Shown here one piece after another: positions 22,924 to 34,019 of a DNA stretch of 64,000 nt. Source of the stretch: Hexactinellida sp. DTS-2022. Lineage: Eukaryota; Porifera; Hexactinellida. Position 1 is the first letter of the stretch. The number at the start of each line of letters is the position of its first letter. The translations under genes and the position numbers were made by a program. The notes beneath the pieces are model-generated. The model saw only the letters and a list, made by a program, of their open reading frames with translations, did no database searches and was not told the origin of the DNA. Location: NCBI GenBank assembly GCA_028753945.1, contig JAPNXP010000007.1, forward strand, positions 3,472,001 to 3,536,000. The letters are read 5' to 3'.

Positions 22924-24398
22924 AACAGCAAAATCGATTACTTCGAAAATAATCAAGATACACTCAGTATTACTTCAAACTTCTTCGTGACAGATACAAG
23001 CTAAATTATCATCTAATATATCTTGAAGCTTTCGAAAGCGTTTAAAGGCCTCCTATCGAACCGTGTTTGGATCTCTACCCGAGGTTAATTAGAAACACAA
23101 TCAATCGCATAGTAATCACTGATAGATGAATCCACAGTCACGAATTATGCCGAAACTCTTCACCAATACACATCATCTCAAGTCTATTTCGGGTAAGCAA
23201 CGCAACTGGCGAGTCCAAGCCTGGAAGAACACAAGGAATGCAATCAAAATAGCATGTTATTTGGGATTAATAAGTTGTGAGAGTTACAGTGAGCATTATC
23301 AAGGGTGTTAGTAAAATAAGTAAACTAAGCTAGATAGACTCTAATCAAGTATTATTAACACATAGGTTATCGCTATATGTAAACTGAATGGCATTATAAA
23401 ATCTGAATTCCAAAGTTTTAAAATATGCAGAATTGAATGGATGAAATTATTAAGTGATCTGGGGTTACAGAAAAGTATCATAGACCCACTGTGAGTGTGT
23501 TGTTAAAGTATCACTGATATGTCGTAGGAGAAATTGAGTCAAGTTTCGTCTAGACGAAATTGAGTCATACTTAGAAAAGTTAATTAGTGATTGTTAAAAA
23601 TTAATAATATTCCAGATCTAACTCCATTATATAGTTCACTTCCAAATGTTAGAAAGGTAAACAGTATGCTGAAAACGAATTTTTTTTGTATTTACTAAAT
23701 AGGTAAACAAATTGATTAATATTCCAAATTAACATAGAGCCTAACTTTCAACGGGAATTATGTGTATAAAAGTAAGCTATCAACGATAGACCCATTTACG
23801 AATTTATAACAATAATATTTATTGTTGTTGTTGTGGAAGTTGATATTGTTGAAGTTGCTGACAAAATAGGTAAACAAGTTTGTAAAATTGTTGTGGTGGA
23901 ATAAAAAATAAGATTGAGACTTTAAAGTACACTCAAACTTCCCTTATGCGGGCACTGCGTCTGGAGGGTGCCAGTAACTAGCAATTTGCACGGATCTCAG
24001 AAATAGTGGTTAGTACATGTACAATCCCAAAGTGTAAATTGCATATATATAAATCACCTACCAAAGTATTCGTGCATCCAAAATTATAATTATAAATAAT
24101 ACTACGTATATAATAAAATATTATGCGCGAATGCATTCAAATTATATAAGATGTGGTCATTTTGATTGCAGAATCGTATTCAACGTATCCGAATTAAACT
24201 TTGTAGAAGCTTTCAAATAAATAACAAATTGATTAAATTGTAAATTGTCATCCTGTGGAAGCATGTACCATTCTTCCAATTGCAAACATGGTACAAGGTG
24301 GGAAAACGTAGCGCATAGTGGAAATGGATGGTAATTTTCAACCTAATCAGTATCTAAGAGAGATGAAGGCTTCCGCAAAGAATATTTCGAATATATTA
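22924..24398. other. Mostly unassigned intronic sequence
   Basis: No coding segment was found. A TTG-rich patch lies at 23823-23850. 24160-24398 resembles the interior of the Tc1-like MITE at 32353-32821 (GCAGAATCGTATTC, CCAATTGCAAACATGGTAC, GAAGGCTTC). A single pogo-like scrap (GGAGGGTGCC...GGATCTCAG) lies at 23947-24001. Confidence 0.5.
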
Positions 24399-25299
24399 CT
24401 AAAAAGCGCTTCGCTTGCTAGGTCGCTTCCAGTGTTCGGAAAAAACCGCCCTTTTCTTGAAAAGACCGGGGCAGGTGGAAAACAACTGGTTTTCTGGACT
24501 TTTCTTCCTTTTTATTTGACTGGCCTACACGTAATTAATATAGGTATTTCAGGGTATTAAGTGATTATTCCACTAACCTTTGTATAATATTAGGGATCCA
24601 CTCTCAAAAGTCCTAAATTTAACAATCATAGGCACTAGAAGTGTAGAATCTCTTTAAAATATATGTCTCTTCACTCTCTTGCATATAGAAGCTGACCATA
24701 AATGGGCCTATAGTGTTGCCATATATGGCCATAAGTGGTTTTTACAAATTTACTGCCCTTTTCCGCGGTGGAAAAACCCTTTTTTCCCGGTTTTTTCCAG
24801 GGGTTTTTTTCCAGGGGTTTTTTTCCGGGGTGGTTTTTTCTGGCAAACACTGGTCTCTTCGCAGTAGAACGAAACACACCAACCGCGAAGTCTGGTTGTA
24901 TTAAAAGTTCTGACGTTAATTATAGCTAAATAGGTGTAAAAAAGTCAAATTTAACAATGTTAAATATTAATGAATACATCATCATGTGTAATGAGTAGGC
25001 ATATTAACAATCAGGAGTGACCAACTTGTCCATATTTTTAATGTGAAATGCAAGTTCTATAATTTTAAGATATAATTAAGTGCGATTAAGTGAATTCTCA
25101 AGCAACTTTAAAGGTGACAATGAAGTCATAACTTGGCGAGGGGTGAGAAATTTAGGGTGGAAACCTAAACTTGTCGGGCGCCAAAAGTTACCCCATAAGC
25201 CAAAAATAACATTTGGAAATCGTCCAGTTTCTTCAATCAACTCGGAACATAGAAACAAATATATATATATATACGTATAAGTATAGTATTACTTATACG
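24399..25299 (-). mobile_element. Helitron-like element, copy C, interrupted by a MITE
   Basis: On the minus strand it runs from a TATA-rich 5' side through tttgtttctatgttccg, GAAGAAACTGGACG and GTTACCCCATAAG-complement blocks shared with copies A and B. It ends in ...gcgaagcgacctagc, gcgaagcgc and TTTAG before T at 24399. The hAT-like MITE at 24430-24852 interrupts the 3' hairpin. The exact 5' base is unclear because a pogo-like MITE abuts at 25302. Confidence 0.5.
24430..24852. mobile_element. hAT-like MITE, 8-bp TSD with one mismatch
   Basis: Left cagtgttcggaaaaaacc and right, inverted, cagtgtttgccagaaaaaac. Flanks are gtcgcttc (24422-24429) and gtctcttc (24853-24860). Excising it restores the ggtcgcttcgcag Helitron-like tail seen elsewhere. 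Stacked CCGG/TTTTTTCC words near the right end create spurious overlapping reading frames. Confidence 0.8.
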
Positions 25300-25301
25300 T
25301 A

Positions 25302-25486
25302 CAGTCAACTCCGCTTAATAGAGCCACATCGGGACCAGGTTGTTTTGACCCAATTAAGCGGAGAAATCAATCAACCGAAAATATTGTAAGCCAAACTGTA
25401 ATTCTGTCCTATAAATCCTGTGAAATTTTGAACCGATTAAGCGGAGAAACCGATTAACCGGTGGCTCTATTAAGCGGAGTTGACTG
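25302..25486. mobile_element. Pogo-like MITE, 185 bp (CTCCGCTTAATAG family)
   Basis: The ends cagtcaactccgcttaatag are perfect inverted repeats over about 20 bp, with TA on both sides. It is the best-preserved copy of this family in the window. A lone end lies at about 34478-34540. Confidence 0.9.
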
Positions 25487-25663
25487 TATATATATATTTG
25501 TTTGTATTCTTTAGCCACCAGAAAAAGTGAGGTGGTGGCTTAATTAGCCACCATCATAATTTCATTTTGTCGAGCACTGATTTGCACTAAATATTGCGTG
25601 CCTGTACCTATGAGTAACTAGAGTGGCACTTCCCTCGCGGTATATTTATTCTAAATGCAGATA

Positions 25664-25844
25664 CAGTATAACCTCGTTAATACGAACAACAACGTACAGT
25701 AAATTTGTTCGCTTTATCCAGAGTTCGTATTAACCGGAGTAAACCCCATTGGATACCTATTCTAGGGACCAATTTTGTGGAAATGTTTGTTCGTCTTTTC
25801 AAGAAAATTCGTAGAAAACCGTGTTGTACTAACAATAGTCTACT
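25664..25844. mobile_element. Pogo/Tigger-like MITE (CCTCGTTAATACGAAC family)
   Basis: Left cagtataacctcgttaatac; the right end, inverted, starts cagtagactattgttag. TA on both sides. The interior contains GTTCGCTTTATCC and GTTCGTATTAACCGG as in the copy at 18259. Confidence 0.75.
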
Positions 25845-25967
25845 GTATATAAAATATTTATCAAAACTACTGGTGTGTAAAATCAGACGACGTCAAAACT
25901 TAAATATGTGAAGCCGTACGAGTTGTTTCAGTACGTCTAATGATTCCAAGATATACATATGTAAATA

Positions 25968-26120
25968 CAGTAGATGTCGGATATAAGCACACCGGTTATA
26001 AGAAAATATCAGAAAACTGTTGATATACACCATATATAATTAATGTCGGTTATAAGAACATACCAATGTAAGCACATCAAGTGCAATTCACGACGATATG
26101 CTTATAACCGGCATCCACAG
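25968..26120. mobile_element. TA-flanked MITE, about 153 bp
   Basis: Left cagtagatgtcggatataag and right, inverted, ctgtggatgccggttataag, TA on both sides. The interior repeats the GGTTATAAG word. A lone end (TATATCCGGGATCTACTGTA) occurs at about 36211-36232. Confidence 0.7.
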
Positions 26121-26200
26121 TATTACATTTCACAGGCCCATTTACTCTGCAAATGCCTACTTCCTATCAATGGTCAAAATAAACAGCTGTGTACAGCCTC

Positions 26201-26559
26201 CAGCATGGGGCCAAGCCCCAAAGGGCTTAAGCCCTTTGGACTTAAGCCCATTTTTGAGAGGGATAAATCCGAACTTAAATCCTCCTTTAATAAAAGGGCT
26301 TAAGTCCGGACTTGGACTTAAGGCCTTTTAAGATGAGCTTCAAGCCTTTTCAAGCCCATTTTCAAGGCACTTATTTAATAAACTACGGTATGGATTTCTA
26401 AATAATTAGAGTAAAAGGACTTAAGCCCTAAATTAAGGAATTGAGTTTAGACTTAAGCCCTTTTCAAAAAGGGCTTAGAAAAAGGGCTTGGGCTTAAGCC
26501 CTTCTGATAAGGGAATGGCTTGGACTTAAGCCCTTTTTTAAGTCTTGACCCCATGTCTG
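26201..26559. repeat. CTTAAG-rich MITE, second copy
   Basis: Ends cagcatggggccaagc and, inverted, cagacatggggtcaag; the interior parallels 10774-11123 block by block, including GAGCTTCAAGCCTTTTCAAG and GGATTTCTAAATAATTAGAG. No perfect target duplication was seen. Confidence 0.75.
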
Positions 26560-27093
26560 ACACTAACATATGATAATTAATAAAACGCTGAACTTTAATT
26601 GGGCTAAAAATACAATGGTTAAAATCTACAACCAGAGATGGGGCCAAATTCCTATGGAATTAGAGTTCTAAGAATAATCCCAGTCCCATTCAGATGAATC
26701 TGAAAAATCTCAAACTCAAGGTCAATGTATGGGAATTAAGGAACTTGAATTATTTTAATTTATAATATTTCTAAACTGCATTGAAATGGTGATCGACAAA
26801 TAGGATATTTTGATCCAAATTCTTCAAATTGAATGCAGCAATCTACAACGATTTCAATGTCTTTAGGGTCTGAAAAGTCAGTTCAATTTTCGTATTATCA
26901 AATAAATACACAAATGTGCATGTCATTATATGTGATAAGTGTTATTAGGTTCTTTAATACTTAACTTTCACAAAGTAAATATAATCGTTGGAAAAGGGCG
27001 AGGTCAACTTTAATTATATGGGAATGTCAAGTGCGTAGGAGTAAGTGTACTTAGTGTAGCAATCGAACCTAATGGGGGTTGAGGGGGGACAGC

Positions 27094-27330
27094 AAGGGGC
27101 GGCGCCAGCACAGCCCCCTTGGGGGGCGAAGGGGGGCGGGACGATGCACTGGAGGGGCAAACCCAATAGTTGTAAACATTCCAAAAAATTAAATTGAAAC
27201 CAAAATCCATATTTTAATGACAAACTTAGTTAAATAATGTCCTATAATAGTATACGGTGGGGCATATCAGCAAAAACACCTAATTATGTACTTCATGGGG
27301 GGGCGGCCGCCCCCCCTCGCGCCGCCACTT
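27094..27330. mobile_element. hAT MITE, 237 bp, perfect 8-bp TSD
   Basis: Left aaggggcggcgccagc and right, inverted, aagtggcggcgcgagg; the direct repeat gggacagc flanks it (27086-27093, 27331-27338). It belongs to the same terminal-repeat group as 63, 693, 22505, 30916 and 36888, but with AA instead of CA at the tips. G-runs and C-runs lie next to each end. Confidence 0.85.
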
Positions 27331-29595
27331 GGGACAGCCCCTCAGAAAACATGCTACAGACTAAGAGGCCTTGTTGAATGTTCATTCAGCAACACTTATC
27401 TATAAAGAATGGTGTAATGCTAGGATGCGGCCAGTGGCCCGCAGAACGCCAATGATATGCAGGCAGGCCCGGGAATTTTGGAATTTTACAATTCAATGTT
27501 TCTATTTGACATTTTTTAATATTCGATAAATATTATTTAGATAAAATATTCATTCATTCACTAATTTTATCTAATTATATAATGAACAAATTGATAATGG
27601 AGTAAAATAAAATGACAAAATAAAATATTGTTTAAGTGAGTAAGAATCATACGGTAGCCAGAAGAATTTCAATAGAGAGTAAGAATAAGACGGTATCTAT
27701 AGGAATTACATAAGGTAGTAAATCATATGATAGTAGAAAGATACGCAACAGTTCTAAATTAGGTACTGAAGTGGGGCAATTCGCAATATTAACATTGTGG
27801 AGAATCATTAAGAATTAGTGCATAAATGGGTGATAACTGGTAGGTGTTCTCATGTAGAGGTGATAAAGTAATTCATGCAGCGAAGCATGAATTACTCGAT
27901 ATAGGGTTAGATATCGGAAAACACTGGACAAAAGCAAAAAAATTTTATACGTAATCTTTATGACCTTGCCATCAAATTTTCCCGCGGCCCCACGACTATC
28001 GGATACATCTTCGATGTCAGCTACGAATTTCTAAAATTGTTGCTCTCTACTAAATCGCCGATAATACGCCGAATTCGATTTTTTTCAAAATTCATTTCTC
28101 AATTTTGTCCTATCGATTGACCACTCTTTCGATTCCCATAAGCTGTAGGCAACATCACGCACAGCTATTTCATTAACGCTCAGAAACTGCTATTGGAAAT
28201 ATTTATTATTCAAATATGCTAATTATGGTCTAATAATTATGAAACATTGTATATTTTGCATATAATACCTATGGGACAATTAGACAACCAATTCTATAAA
28301 GGTTTTGGGAAACACTGCCCTAAAAGGTGCCCTCAAGGTATTACTTTCAATGACATTGTTTACTCAAATGTAATATAATACATGCGTGTTACAGGGATGC
28401 ATCTACTGGGGAGTTCAGGGGGTTGCACCCCAAATAATTGCTCAGGGGGAGTGCGAACCCCCTCCAAGAATAGGATATAATATTCCAAAAAAATATTTCT
28501 AGGTACTGGCACAATTTCAGAGATTGGTTGAGAGAAATTAATCAGAGTTCATTCCCTATCTCCCAATCTTCCCTATCATAAATGCTAGTATATTAATCGT
28601 TAACTGTTGATTCATTGTGATTGTTGGTTTAATGGATAGTTTAATTAATTAATCATTAATTTAAGTTAGAATAGATTTCTACGACGTATATAATTAAATA
28701 TATTTCAACTTTCTTGAAAGATGCTTTCTCAAATGCCGTTCTTAAAAAGAACGTCCAAAAACTGGCACAGTTGACCCGCGGGCGCTTCCCACGGTGTCCA
28801 AATTCAAAGGCCCAAACCTGGGCATTGCATCCCCCCCAGGTATTTTGTGCTGGATCCAACAGCATTTGTTTAGAATAAAATTCCTGTTTTTGAAATAATT
28901 TTGGTCGATTAGTGTAGATTCTTGTGTATAAAACTAATAATCATATTGAGAAAGAAATTAAGAATATTGGAGTTTCAATATTTCTCTTAGCGAATAATGA
29001 ACTAATTAGTAGAAATCAAGGGGTCAGAAAATTCCAATTCAACCATAAATTCCCACTTTTCATCTGCTCACGTTTTGAGATAATTGAATGAATATTGCAA
29101 GATTAATTGAAATTTTCCAATTATTAAACGAATATTTAGTCAATCAATCCAGGTTTTTCCCACCATAACCAAATCTTTGCTAAATTTCACAATTGCTATC
29201 TTGACCCACTTAATGATACGACTTGGTATTAGCTATATTGGCATGATTTTATTGGTGGAAAATCACTCTACTAAGCTTTGGACCTAAAGGCAAGTGAATA
29301 AATTAAGCGGTATTCCCTGTGATGAATTATTAATGAATACAGCAACGATCTCCCAGAACAATATTCAAGAGCCTAGATTTTTCATCTTTGGTGTATCTAA
29401 TTAGTATACAGCAGTTAATAACTTAAATTTACAAATGCTTGGCAAGTAATGGATATTAATTTTCCGATTTTTATCAATCTATATTTTATGTCCACTGTGT
29501 TAATATTTAAATATTTAAGACTACTGCGGGAGCTAATACCTTCTATTTCCAAATAACAATATGCTCGCCAATCTCATTGTCTAATGGTAACTCAC
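27331..29595. other. Intronic sequence with few recognisable features
   Basis: Contains the hairpin at 27867-27894 and a G/C-run MITE scrap at about 28395-28465 (CAGGGGGTTGCACCCC...GCGAACCCCCT). The ORF at 28656-28865 has no recognisable motif. No further EML exon is needed here, because the flanking exons join in phase. Confidence 0.5.
27867..27894. repeat. Perfect short hairpin
   Basis: gtaattcatgc, a 6-nt spacer containing GCGA, then the exact complement. It resembles the GCGAAGC loops of the Helitron-like 3' ends, but no terminal motif follows. Confidence 0.6.
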
Positions 29596-29834
29596 TTGGA
29601 AATCAATCGATCTTATACAAGGAAGATTCTTGAACGGATTACCAGCCATAAAGCTCGACTGATCAATAAACAATTCACGAATAATAGATGACATGTCGTT
29701 ATTCCAAAATATAACTTTTCCATCCTTTCCACCAGAAAGGCAAGCGTCAGGCATTGAGAGAAGAGAATATATCGCACCTTCATGAGCAGATTGAATTCGA
29801 TTACATTGTCCAGCTTTCCATATATATATGTTAC
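29596..29834 (-). CDS. EML-type WD40 protein, exon D
   Basis: This 239-nt internal exon (phase 2 in, phase 0 out) encodes NIYIWKAGQCNRIQSAHEG, AIYSLLSMPDACLSGGKDG, KVIFWNN and, near its end, RSIDFQ. The NIYIW...AHxGxIxSL...xxSGGKDGKVxxWN succession is the conserved EML blade pair after the SGG-G element of the preceding exon. Acceptor AG at 29836-29835, donor gtgagt at 29595-29590. The first Gly codon is completed across the splice with exon C. Confidence 0.95.
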
Positions 29835-30149
29835 CTAATTAAAATAATAAATAATATAAATATTTAAGGTAAGTTTGCTTGTAAAATTGATTGAGTTAGT
29901 CAAAAATAATACACGAGTTATGCATAATTTATTGACGAGTGTTATCTAAGCGGCGGATTCGCAGACCTCACGTTATGCTAATAACTCAAAAAGTTTACGC
30001 TATATGTGAAAAATTATCACATCTGCGGAAAGTGACTCCAAGTTGAAATGTCCATCAGAACATGTAATTTGATTGTGCCAAGTTTGAATCTTTTATCACA
30101 AAACGTACAATTATTTGTAAGCGGTAAACAGATTTATATTATTAAACAA

Positions 30150-30465
30150 AATTGGACATAACAAATTTTCTTTACTAGATAGAGTTTAGCATCCAAAAGT
30201 TAAAATGTTCAGAATAGCCGACTTCCTATATCTAAATAATACATTTGGAAACGATATTTCGTAAAATAGCCGAATTATTAGTCACATGACCATAAATTGA
30301 AATAATTGGAACCAAATTGGCTAACACATTTTCTGTACTAGATAGAGTTTAGCTTCCAACAGTAAATGTTCAGAATATCCGACTTCCTATACCTAAATAA
30401 TACATTTGGAAGCAATATAAGGTTAAGTAGCTGAGTATTAGTTCATTACCAATTTACCATATATG
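30150..30465. repeat. Two-copy tandem duplication, unit about 163 bp
   Basis: actagatagagtttagc occurs at 30174 and again at 30337, followed in each case by GTTCAGAAT, CCGACTTCCTATA and AAATAATACATTTGGAA. The copies have diverged by scattered substitutions. It lies in the short intron between exons C and D. Confidence 0.8.
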
Positions 30466-30915
30466 GGCATCAAAATGACATAATTTAAATCATAGAAGTC
30501 GAATTCTCGGTGCCTCCAGATCATAAATCATTATTTATACATTTTTCTAGTTGCACAACAAATTTGAAGCTATTATCACTAAATGCACAATTGTTAAGCC
30601 AATCCGCCCCACTAAGGGTAGTAGGGCTTACTTGACCTTAATTGTAAGGAAATTAAGATCAATGAAAAAGATCATGAAAATACATTAGTTTTGGAATCCT
30701 TTTTTGCATCTAATTTTTTTAAATAATAGATATCATTGCTTTTATTTTGTGGCGGGACAAAAAACTCCGAAAATCCCATAGAAATTGTCAAAAATTCAAA
30801 AAAATCGGTCGACGTGATGCACACTGAAAACAACCAGAAACCTATATTCCAGCCAGGAGGGCGACACGGATAAAAATCCAAGACAGTGATTTAAATAGTG
30901 GGCCACGATACTACA

Positions 30916-31060
30916 CAGAGGCGGCTCGAGGGTGGGACAAAGTGAGACCAGGTGGGGATGTGCCCCATCTGAATATAAGTGCGTCTCATCTATTAATGTA
31001 AGTGTGCCCCAGTTCAATAGCCTGTGTCTCACCAGTGACGACTGGCTAGCGCCGCTACTG
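30916..31060. mobile_element. hAT MITE, minisatellite-free sister of 22505-22915
   Basis: Left cagaggcggctcgag and right, inverted, cagtagcggcgctagc. Inside are single diverged units (tgccccatctgaatataag, then gtctcatctattaatgtaag, then tgccccagttcaatagcc) that correspond to the 21-bp minisatellite unit of the other copy. Flanking 8-mers do not match. It ends about 100 bp from EML exon C. Confidence 0.75.
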
Positions 31061-31162
31061 AGTAGGCACAATAAAAGTATTTTGTATCTAACTATTCCAA
31101 ATAACGCGAGTCTAGAAAATCTAAAATTGTAAACTATTAATAACTAATAAATTGTAATTTAC

Positions 31163-31526
31163 CATCTGAACCGCCAGTGAAGAGGAATTTTTCTGAATCT
31201 TTGGGCTCCTCATGTGAAAATGTAATTGCGAGAACTGTGGTATTCTTTTTGTCCTTTGGTAAAATACCTCGATTACTTTCCATTGATCTACCAATTCTTG
31301 TCCAAAACTTTATATGTTTAACACCAACAGTTACTAGTTGACCCTGATTAAAGGGATTCCATCTTATCATGAATATACGATCTTTATGCCCTCCTACAGA
31401 AGAGAGTAAGCACCCAGTTTTCCAATTGTGTATTGTTATAGTATGGCTATCATCAAGACCAATTGATGCAAGCATACTACCGTCTGAGCTAAAATCCATT
31501 GCACAAATTCCACGAGTATGTGTACC
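31163..31526 (-). CDS. EML-type WD40 protein, exon C
   Basis: This 364-nt internal exon (phase 0 in, phase 1 out) encodes GTHTRGICAMDFSSDG, LASIGLDDSHTITIHNW, GGHKDRIFMIRWNP, VTVGVKHIKFWT and FLFTGGSDG. The HTRGICAxDFSxDGxxLASxGLDDxHTI core and the KIxVxWNP...LVTVGVKHIKFW string are diagnostic of the first EML propeller after the HELP motif. Acceptor AG at 31528-31527, donor gtaaat at 31162-31157. Confidence 0.97.
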
Positions 31527-31574
31527 CTAGACATAAAATCAATAAATTAATAACTATATCCATGTCTTGTCCTA

Positions 31575-31749
31575 CGGTAAAACTCGTTAGTACGAACACC
31601 AAGAAGAATCAAAATGCAATCGCATAACCCGGAAATCGTAATAACCAAATTATTTGCAAAGAAAAGGCTATGAAAGGGACTGAAATATTTTCGTATTAAC
31701 AATAAATTATCATTATCCGTGTTCAACTTCATACTAACGAGTTCCCACA
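31575..31749. mobile_element. Pogo/Tigger-like MITE (degenerate)
   Basis: Left cggtaaaactcgttagtacg and right, inverted, ctgtgggaactcgttagtat. TA on the left and on the right. It lies about 50 bp upstream of exon C in the transcript direction. A solo end of the family (cagtagaacctcgttagtac) is at 31964. Confidence 0.6.
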
Positions 31750-32352
31750 GTATATCAATTTAAATTATAATAAGCAAGTAATTATATTAAATTTAAGTAA
31801 TAATCGTGAAAAAAAGATGTCAAGATGTAATATCTTGAGGGCGCCTTTAGGGCAGAGTTCCCAAACTTTTGTAGTAATTGTTTGTCAAATCGTCCCATAT
31901 GTATAATATAAAAAATATACGATATTTCATATGTATTATAACATAGTTAAGTAAGTTAACATACAGTAGAACCTCGTTAGTACGAAGATGAGGGGAACGT
32001 CAAAATGCGTACTGCTTATCCAAAATTCGTATTAACATACTTGAGACTTAAGTTTTAATTTGGGCCCTTAGTCATTTAAACTATGCTATGTGAATAAGAT
32101 ACGGAATAAAAATGAAAATTATTGCTGTGCTAACAGCATGTATATTGTAGACACTATATTTGTTGGTTAATTGATAGTGCATTCAAATCAAAAATGTTGT
32201 CAGTATAACTGTCATTTCATATTTTCATCTTGTCATGATCAGTATAAAGGTGTTATGTTTCAAAAAGGTATTTATTGAGGTGATGATCCATAGGTGTTTT
32301 GGATCCTCTCGTCTCAGAGTTACTCATAAGTTATGAGAATTAGAGTGAACTA

Positions 32353-32821
32353 CACTGCCCTCTCAAAAAAGTATTAATACTCCAAAAAACTCAATTGAAA
32401 ATAGTAGAATAGTTTTGTATTAATAAAGTGTGTGGTATACAAACATATCGAATATTGCAATTTTGATTTCAGATTCGTAATCTACGTATAAGAATTATTT
32501 ATTGTAGAAGCTTACGTGTTTATTAAGTTGAAAATTATCATCTAATGTCACCATGTGCAAATTGTTCCCACAATATACCGAAGTGGCATTTGAGACAAAT
32601 TATACATGGTACCGAAAGAAGATAATTGTCAACCTAATCAACATGTAATAGAGTTGAAAGCTTCTACAATGTATAATTCGCATGCGTAGAATATTAATTT
32701 GAAATCAAAATTGAATTATCACAAAAATTTCGAATACAATACACTTTTAGATTAAACACACTATAGTAGTTTTTCTCAATGAAAATCGTTAAGGAGTACG
32801 AATACTTTTGAAAGGGGAGTG
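32353..32821. mobile_element. Tc1/mariner-like MITE
   Basis: Left cactgccctctcaaaaaagt and right, inverted, cactcccctttcaaaagtat, in the style of Tc1 ends. TA precedes the left end; CA follows the right. The interior is itself partly self-complementary (GTAGAAGCTT...GAAAGCTTCTAC). Related fragments lie at about 24160-24398, 44330-44690 and 57050-58010. Confidence 0.65.
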
Positions 32822-33631
32822 CATACCAAATTTTAGTGGGAATTTGTGAGCGCGAAAATTTGGGAACTTATACAAGTTATACAAGTCATGATGATATATC
32901 CCTTACTGTCACATTAATTTGTGATTTACGAGTATGAAAATAGGAACAAACGAGGATTAGGAGCTTATTTACCGGTGGCAGTATAATACATACTTGCTTA
33001 GCATAATTTCCCAACAAATCAAATTGTGTTACATTCACAACACAGAAATAAATGGTAAGTGATTAATGATAATTGAGGAAGCAAGTGGACAAAAGGACAA
33101 GCGCGTAGATACGAAGAACGAAGGTAAGAATGGGGACTTTGAAATACTTCGAGAGATATTTAATGCACCACATATATTTATACATACTTATAAAGAATTT
33201 GACTGCATATGTAGAAAGGCCGCACAGCGACCGTAATTTCGGTGTGAAGCCCTCAACCGTCGAGAAGAGCCCCTGGCTTCGGAACTAGCAAATGGGATTA
33301 AATTAGCATAAAAAATTATTTAATAACTCTATGAGTCAAGGGCGCATTATAAAACTATAATCAAAAGACATTAAATTAAATATTCCAATTTGATTAATTG
33401 CGGTACGTAAATTGTTACAAAATTTAGTATATTAACTCCATATCAACGGATATGGAGAGTTAGTTATTGAAACAAATCTCAGAAGCTCCACTGAGCACTG
33501 TGAGAACGAAATGTCACAATCCAAGCAGAGCAAGAAATGGAGTGTGCATGCATTTAATAAGGTTCAGATACATTGAACAGTATGTAAACCTAAATCTAAA
33601 TACATCATAAGAACATAGTAGATATCCTTAC
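32822..33631. other. Intronic sequence, one repeat scrap
   Basis: About 32810-32990 carries broken pieces of the MITE family found at 38724 and 44414 (GAGCGCGAAAATTTGG, AGGATTAGGAGC). The rest up to exon B shows nothing recognisable. Confidence 0.5.
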
Positions 33632-34019
33632 TTGAATAATAGAAAGCGTTTCCATAGTTTCAGTATCCCAAATATGAATAGAAGGAATAGCTCCAATCTG
33701 TCCCGTTGCCACAATGAGACGAGAAGGATGAATATCTAAGCATAATATATCATCAGTGTGTTTAGCATAGAATCGTTGTTTTTTCCCAGACTTATCATAT
33801 ACTATTCCAAGAGCTGCTATGTGATAAATGATTTCACCTTTAGAGGAGTAAAACAAATTGTCCCGACAATCGTAGCCTCTGTAACCATGCACATAGTTAA
33901 GTTCAAGTGATTGTAAAGGCACAGAACTCTTTCCAATTGAGTGTTCCTCCTTAGCAAGAGTTCCAGATGGAGTTGTAGAGGTTTTAGTTGATTTAGAGTG
34001 CTTGTAAACTCTAACTTTT
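33632..34019 (-). CDS. EML-type WD40 protein, exon B with HELP motif
   Basis: This 388-nt internal exon encodes a Ser/Thr/Lys-rich linker (KVRVYKHSKSTKTS), then SLELNYVHGYRGYDCRDNLF, GEIIYHIAALGIVYDK, QRFYAKHTDDILCLDIHPS, VATGQIGAIPSIHIWD and ETLSIIQ. The YVHGYRGYDCRxNLxY block is the HELP motif, the N-terminal part of the TAPE domain of EML proteins. The HxDDxxCLxxHPxxxxxATGQ stretch is the first WD blade. Acceptor AG at 34021-34020; donor gtaagg at 33631-33626. The upstream exon is 29.4 kb away, yet its phase (AG + A) and its content fit exactly. Confidence 0.97.

Noticed and set aside
24671..24929. Four overlapping ORFs rich in Phe/Lys/Gly
   Set aside because: They fall in the homopolymer-rich right half of the hAT-like MITE and have no domain.
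28656..28865. 69-aa minus-strand ORF as a host exon
   Set aside because: No splice-flanked continuation or domain, and the neighbouring EML exons already join in phase.
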